Assembly (NCBI RefSeq): GCF_014873755.1
Contig: NZ_JADBEG010000001.1
Span: 2,916,501 to 2,980,500, forward strand
From: Amycolatopsis lexingtonensis
Lineage (GTDB): Bacteria; Actinomycetota; Actinomycetes; Mycobacteriales; Pseudonocardiaceae
Direction: 5' to 3'
DNA length: 64,000 nucleotides
In this document: positions 61,092-64,000 of the stretch, in pieces
How the letters are laid out: each line of letters begins with the position of its first letter
How positions within the stretch are numbered: the stretch's first letter is position 1
The notes under the pieces: model-generated
Told to the model about the DNA's origin: nothing
Seen by the model: the letters and a program-made list of their open reading frames with translations, nothing else
Database searches by the model: none
Translations under genes and position numbers: made by a program

Positions 61092-62088
61092 CACCCAGGT
61101 CGTCGTCGTGACCGGAGCCAGCGGCGGCATCGGCCGCGCGGTCGCCCGTGCCTTCGGCGCCCGGCGGGCGCGGGTCGCGCTGCTGGCCCGCGGCGAACGC
61201 GGGCTGGCGGCCGCCGCCGCGGACGTCGAACGCGGCGGCGGAACCGCCTTGGCGATCCCCACCGACGTCGCCGACTTCGGCGCGGTCGACGCCGCCGCCG
61301 AGCGGGCCGAGAAAGAACTCGGGCCGATCGACGTCTGGGTCAACGTCGCCTTCACCTCGGTCTTCGCCCCCTTCGAAGACATCGGGCCGGACGAGTTCCG
61401 CCGCGTCACCGAGGTCAGCTACCTCGGCTACGTCCACGGCACGATGGCCGCCCTGAACCGGATGAAGCCGCGGGACCGCGGCACGGTGGTCCAGGTCGGC
61501 TCCGCGCTCGCGTACCGCGGAATCCCGTTGCAGAGCGCCTATTGCGGCGCCAAGCACGCCATCCAGGGCTTCAACGAATCGCTGCGCTGCGAACTCCTCC
61601 ACGAAGGCAGCCACGTCCGGACGACCATGGTGCAGATGCCCGCCGTCAACACCCCGCAGTTCTCCTGGGTGCTTTCGCGGCTGCCGGACCACGCGCAGCC
61701 GGTGCCCCCGATCTACCAGCCCGAGGTCGCCGCCCGCGCCGTGCTGTACGCCACCGATCACCCCCGCCGGCGGGAGTACTGGGTCGGCGGCAGCACCGCC
61801 GGCACGCTCATCGCAAACGCCGTCGCGCCCGGGATCCTCGACCGCTACCTCGCCAAGACGGGCTTCAAAGCGCAGCAGACCGGCTCGCCCAAGCCCGCCG
61901 ACCAGCCGGCGAACCTGTGGGCACCGGCCGACCGTGACACAGACTTCGGCGCCCACGGCGAGTTCGACGCGAAGTCCACGCCGCGCAGCCTCCAGCTGTG
62001 GGCGAGCCGGCACCACGGCCTCCTCGCGGCGGGCGGCAGTGCCCTGGCCGCGACGGCGCTGGCCGTCTGGCGGCGGGCTCGCTCGTGA
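61084..62088 (+). CDS. SDR family oxidoreductase with C-terminal membrane anchor
   Basis: 334 residues. VVVTGASGGIGRAVARAFG binds NAD(P); Ser (VVQVGSALAYRG) and YCGAK are intact. The C-terminal ~75 residues end in a hydrophobic helix (GLLAAGGSALAATALAVWRR). Extended SDRs of this type are common in actinobacteria and uncharacterised. It follows the small protein gene and overlaps the glucoamylase-like gene (GTGA). Confidence 0.88.
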   Translation: MSDTQVVVVTGASGGIGRAVARAFGARRARVALLARGERGLAAAAADVERGGGTALAIPTDVADFGAVDAAAERAEKELGPIDVWVNVAFTSVFAPFEDIGPDEFRRVTEVSYLGYVHGTMAALNRMKPRDRGTVVQVGSALAYRGIPLQSAYCGAKHAIQGFNESLRCELLHEGSHVRTTMVQMPAVNTPQFSWVLSRLPDHAQPVPPIYQPEVAARAVLYATDHPRRREYWVGGSTAGTLIANAVAPGILDRYLAKTGFKAQQTGSPKPADQPANLWAPADRDTDFGAHGEFDAKSTPRSLQLWASRHHGLLAAGGSALAATALAVWRRARS

Positions 62089-63788
62089 CCGGCTTCGCCC
62101 CGCACGTCCTGCGCGAGTACGCGCTGCTGGCCGACGGCGAGCGCGGCGCGCTGGGCGGCCCACGCGGGGACATCTGCTGGCTCTGCGCGCCCGGGTGGTC
62201 CGACAGCGCCGTGCTGTCCTCGCTCATCGGCGGCACCGGCAGCTACACCGTCAGCCCGGTGGACACGTACGTCTGGGGCGGGTACTACGAGCCCGGCAGC
62301 CTGATCTGGCGCAACCGCTGGGTGACGACGTCGACCGCGGTCGAATGCCGGGAAGCGCTGGCCCGCCCCGCGGACCCGCACCGGGTGGTCCTGCTGCGCC
62401 GCGTCGAAGCCGTCGAGCGGGACGTCCGGGTCCGCGTCCGGCTCGACCTGGCCGACGACTTCGGCCGCCGCCCGTTGTGCGAGCTTCGCCGCGGCGACGA
62501 CGGGACGTGGACCGGCCGCGCCGGCGACCTTTGGGTGCGGTGGACCGGCGCCGCCGGGCCCGGGCTGGGGTTCGAGCTGACCGTCCCGTCCGGCGGCCAC
62601 CACGACCTGGTCCTGGAGATCTCCTCGCGGCAGTTGCCGGACCCGGTCGAGGCAGGTCGGCTGTGGCAAGCCACCGAACAGGCCTGGCACGCCGACGTCC
62701 CCCGGTTCGAAAACAGCGTCGCGCCCCGGGACGCGCGGCACGCCTACGCGGTCCTGCGCGGGCTGACCACCGGCACCGGCGGCATGGTCGCCGCGGCCAC
62801 GCTGGGCCTGCCGGAACGCGCCGAAGCCGGCCGCAACTACGACTACCGGTACGTCTGGCTGCGCGACCAGTGCTACGCCGGCCTCGCCGCCGCCGTCGGG
62901 GAACCCCATCCGCTGCTCGACGACGCCCTGCGGTTCACCACCGCCCGCGTCCTCGACCACGGCGACCGGCTCCTGCCCGCCTACCGCACCGATGGCACCC
63001 CGCCGCCCGGTGAGACGCGGCTGGACCTGCCCGGCTACCCCGGCGGCGCCGGCATCGTGGGCAACCACGTCAACGAACAGTTCCAGCTCGACGCCTTGGG
63101 CGAGCTGCTGCAGCTGCATGCGGCCGCGGCCCGCCACGGCCGCCTGGGCGCCGATGACCGGCGCGCCACCGCCATCGTCGTCCAGCTCATCACCGACAGG
63201 TGGGACACGCCGGAGGCGGGCGTCTGGGAGCTGCACGACGAGTGGTGGACGCACTCGCGGCTCGCGTGCGTCGCGGGCCTGCGCGCGCTGGCCCGCGAGG
63301 TACCCCGCGGCGACGAGCTGACCCGGCTCGCCGACAAGCTGCTCGCCGAAACGACCGCGCGCTGCCTCGGCCCGCGCGGAGCGTGGCAGCGCAGCCCGGC
63401 GCACCCCGGCACGGACGCGGCCCTGTTGCTACCGCCCGTGCGCGGCGCCCTGCCACCCGAAGACCCGCGAACGCGCGCGACGCTCGCCGCGGTCGAGGAC
63501 ACGCTGACCGAGGACGGCTACGTCTACCGCTTCGCCCCGGACGACCGCCGCCTCGGCGAGGCCGAAGGCGCGTTCCTGCTGTGCGGCTTCACCATGGCAC
63601 TCGCGCACTGGCACCAGGGCGACCAGGCCACGGCGTTACGCTGGTTCGAGCGCAACCGCGCGTCGTGCGGACCGCCCGGGCTCTTGGCGGAGGAGTACGA
63701 CGTCCGGCAGCGCCAGCTGCGGGGCAACCTGCCGCAGGCGTTCGTCCACGCTCTGCTGCTGGAGACCTCGCAGCGCTTCGCCTGCTGA
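62085..63788 (+). CDS. Glycoside hydrolase family 15 (glucoamylase/trehalase-like)
   Basis: 567 residues. N-terminal beta domain (ALLADGERGALGGPRGDICW) and a (alpha/alpha)6 barrel with RYVWLRDQCYAGLAAA, WELHDEWWTHSRLACVAGLR and the catalytic-Glu region LLAEEYDVRQRQLRGNLPQA. GH15 members release glucose from glucans, isomaltose or trehalose. No signal peptide, so cytoplasmic. Last gene of the long operon. Confidence 0.9.
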   Translation: MTGFAPHVLREYALLADGERGALGGPRGDICWLCAPGWSDSAVLSSLIGGTGSYTVSPVDTYVWGGYYEPGSLIWRNRWVTTSTAVECREALARPADPHRVVLLRRVEAVERDVRVRVRLDLADDFGRRPLCELRRGDDGTWTGRAGDLWVRWTGAAGPGLGFELTVPSGGHHDLVLEISSRQLPDPVEAGRLWQATEQAWHADVPRFENSVAPRDARHAYAVLRGLTTGTGGMVAAATLGLPERAEAGRNYDYRYVWLRDQCYAGLAAAVGEPHPLLDDALRFTTARVLDHGDRLLPAYRTDGTPPPGETRLDLPGYPGGAGIVGNHVNEQFQLDALGELLQLHAAAARHGRLGADDRRATAIVVQLITDRWDTPEAGVWELHDEWWTHSRLACVAGLRALAREVPRGDELTRLADKLLAETTARCLGPRGAWQRSPAHPGTDAALLLPPVRGALPPEDPRTRATLAAVEDTLTEDGYVYRFAPDDRRLGEAEGAFLLCGFTMALAHWHQGDQATALRWFERNRASCGPPGLLAEEYDVRQRQLRGNLPQAFVHALLLETSQRFAC

Positions 63789-63795
63789 GCGCGGG

Positions 63796-64000
63796 TCAGC
63801 GGAACTCGGGCAGCACGTGCTCCTGCCAGCCGCGGAAGAACGCGTCGTGGTCCGGGCCGACCTGCTGGACGTAGACCTCGTCCACCCCCGCGTCGACGTA
63901 CTGCCGGACGCGCTCCGCGTGGGCCTTCGGGTCGTCGCCGCACACGATCGCCTCGGCGACGTCGTCGCGCGAGACCAGCGACATCGCCGCGGCGAAGTCC
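63796..64000 (-). CDS. F420-dependent luciferase-like oxidoreductase, N-terminus beyond window
   Basis: Only the last ~67 codons are visible; the gene continues past 64000. The tail AIVCGDDPKAHAERVRQYVD, AGVDEVYVQQVGPDHDAFFR and HVLPEFR matches the C-terminus of TIGR03557-type F420-dependent enzymes. Subfamily is uncertain from so little sequence. Convergent with the GH15 gene, 7 bases apart. Confidence 0.8.
   Translation of the reverse strand, partial: DFAAAMSLVSRDDVAEAIVCGDDPKAHAERVRQYVDAGVDEVYVQQVGPDHDAFFRGWQEHVLPEFR

Noticed and set aside
57763..62163. A 1466-codon open frame on the minus strand
   Set aside because: It lies antisense to four well-supported genes. Long antisense frames are expected at this GC content, and the translation is Arg/Ala/Gly-rich with no domain.

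Overview
The window is high-GC actinobacterial DNA. Start codons are often GTG, operons are tightly packed with 1- to 14-base overlaps, and F420-dependent proteins are present. Gene content (orphan actinobacterial cytochrome b, isorenieratene-type carotenoid genes, benzoate/catechol/shikimate catabolism) and two families of intergenic palindromes that I remember as common in Amycolatopsis point to the Pseudonocardiales, most likely Amycolatopsis. The genus is an inference; there is no rRNA, tRNA, CRISPR array, insertion sequence or prophage in the window.

Layout. 1-4.2 kb: single genes (GntR regulator, PEBP-like protein, deazaflavin-dependent oxidoreductase, zinc D,D-peptidase, LysR regulator facing an EamA exporter). 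4.2-10.5 kb: an IclR-centred locus, with a flavin monooxygenase/cupin/SnoaL operon on one side and a divergent SDR/cupin/hydrolase/extradiol dioxygenase operon on the other. This looks like a small aromatic meta-cleavage module. 10.5-12.1 kb: a two-gene, copper-amine-oxidase-like pair. 12.3-17.9 kb: a quinate/shikimate locus (3-dehydroshikimate dehydratase, shikimate dehydrogenase, TetR, MBL hydrolase, MHS-family transporter). 18-25 kb: SDR, TspO, TIGR01777 protein, an orphan cytochrome b with two small membrane proteins, and a CarH/LitR-like MerR regulator. 25-30 kb: two glycosyltransferases and a DUF2867 SDR. 30.4-31.9 kb: an ECF-type sigma factor with a membrane protein.

32-42.7 kb: a complete benzoate-to-muconolactone module. 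A LysR gene with catB, catA and catC faces benA, benB and a single 817-residue ORF that fuses BenC, an FCD sensor-like domain and BenD, followed by a LuxR-family ATPase regulator. 42.7-51.3 kb: Mn-catalase, then a carotenoid cluster (Rieske protein facing crtE-I-B-Yc-Yd-T-U) predicted to make isorenieratene. 51.5-54.3 kb: an FeS-less molybdopterin oxidoreductase with a small partner, and a MarR regulator. 54.9-63.8 kb: one long operon of TPP enzyme, enolase-superfamily enzyme, FAD/FeS oxidoreductase, SDR and GH15 hydrolase. The window ends inside an F420-dependent oxidoreductase.

The genes form a catabolic island feeding aromatics into catechol and protocatechuate, next to a probably light- or stress-regulated carotenoid/redox set. 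A short motif related to CGATGCA recurs upstream of the MerR gene, the orphan cytochrome b and crtE and may tie that second set together. The strongest novelties are the BenC-FCD-BenD fusion, the split copper-amine-oxidase-like pair, the shared motif, and the nested palindromes at 32.0-32.3 kb.
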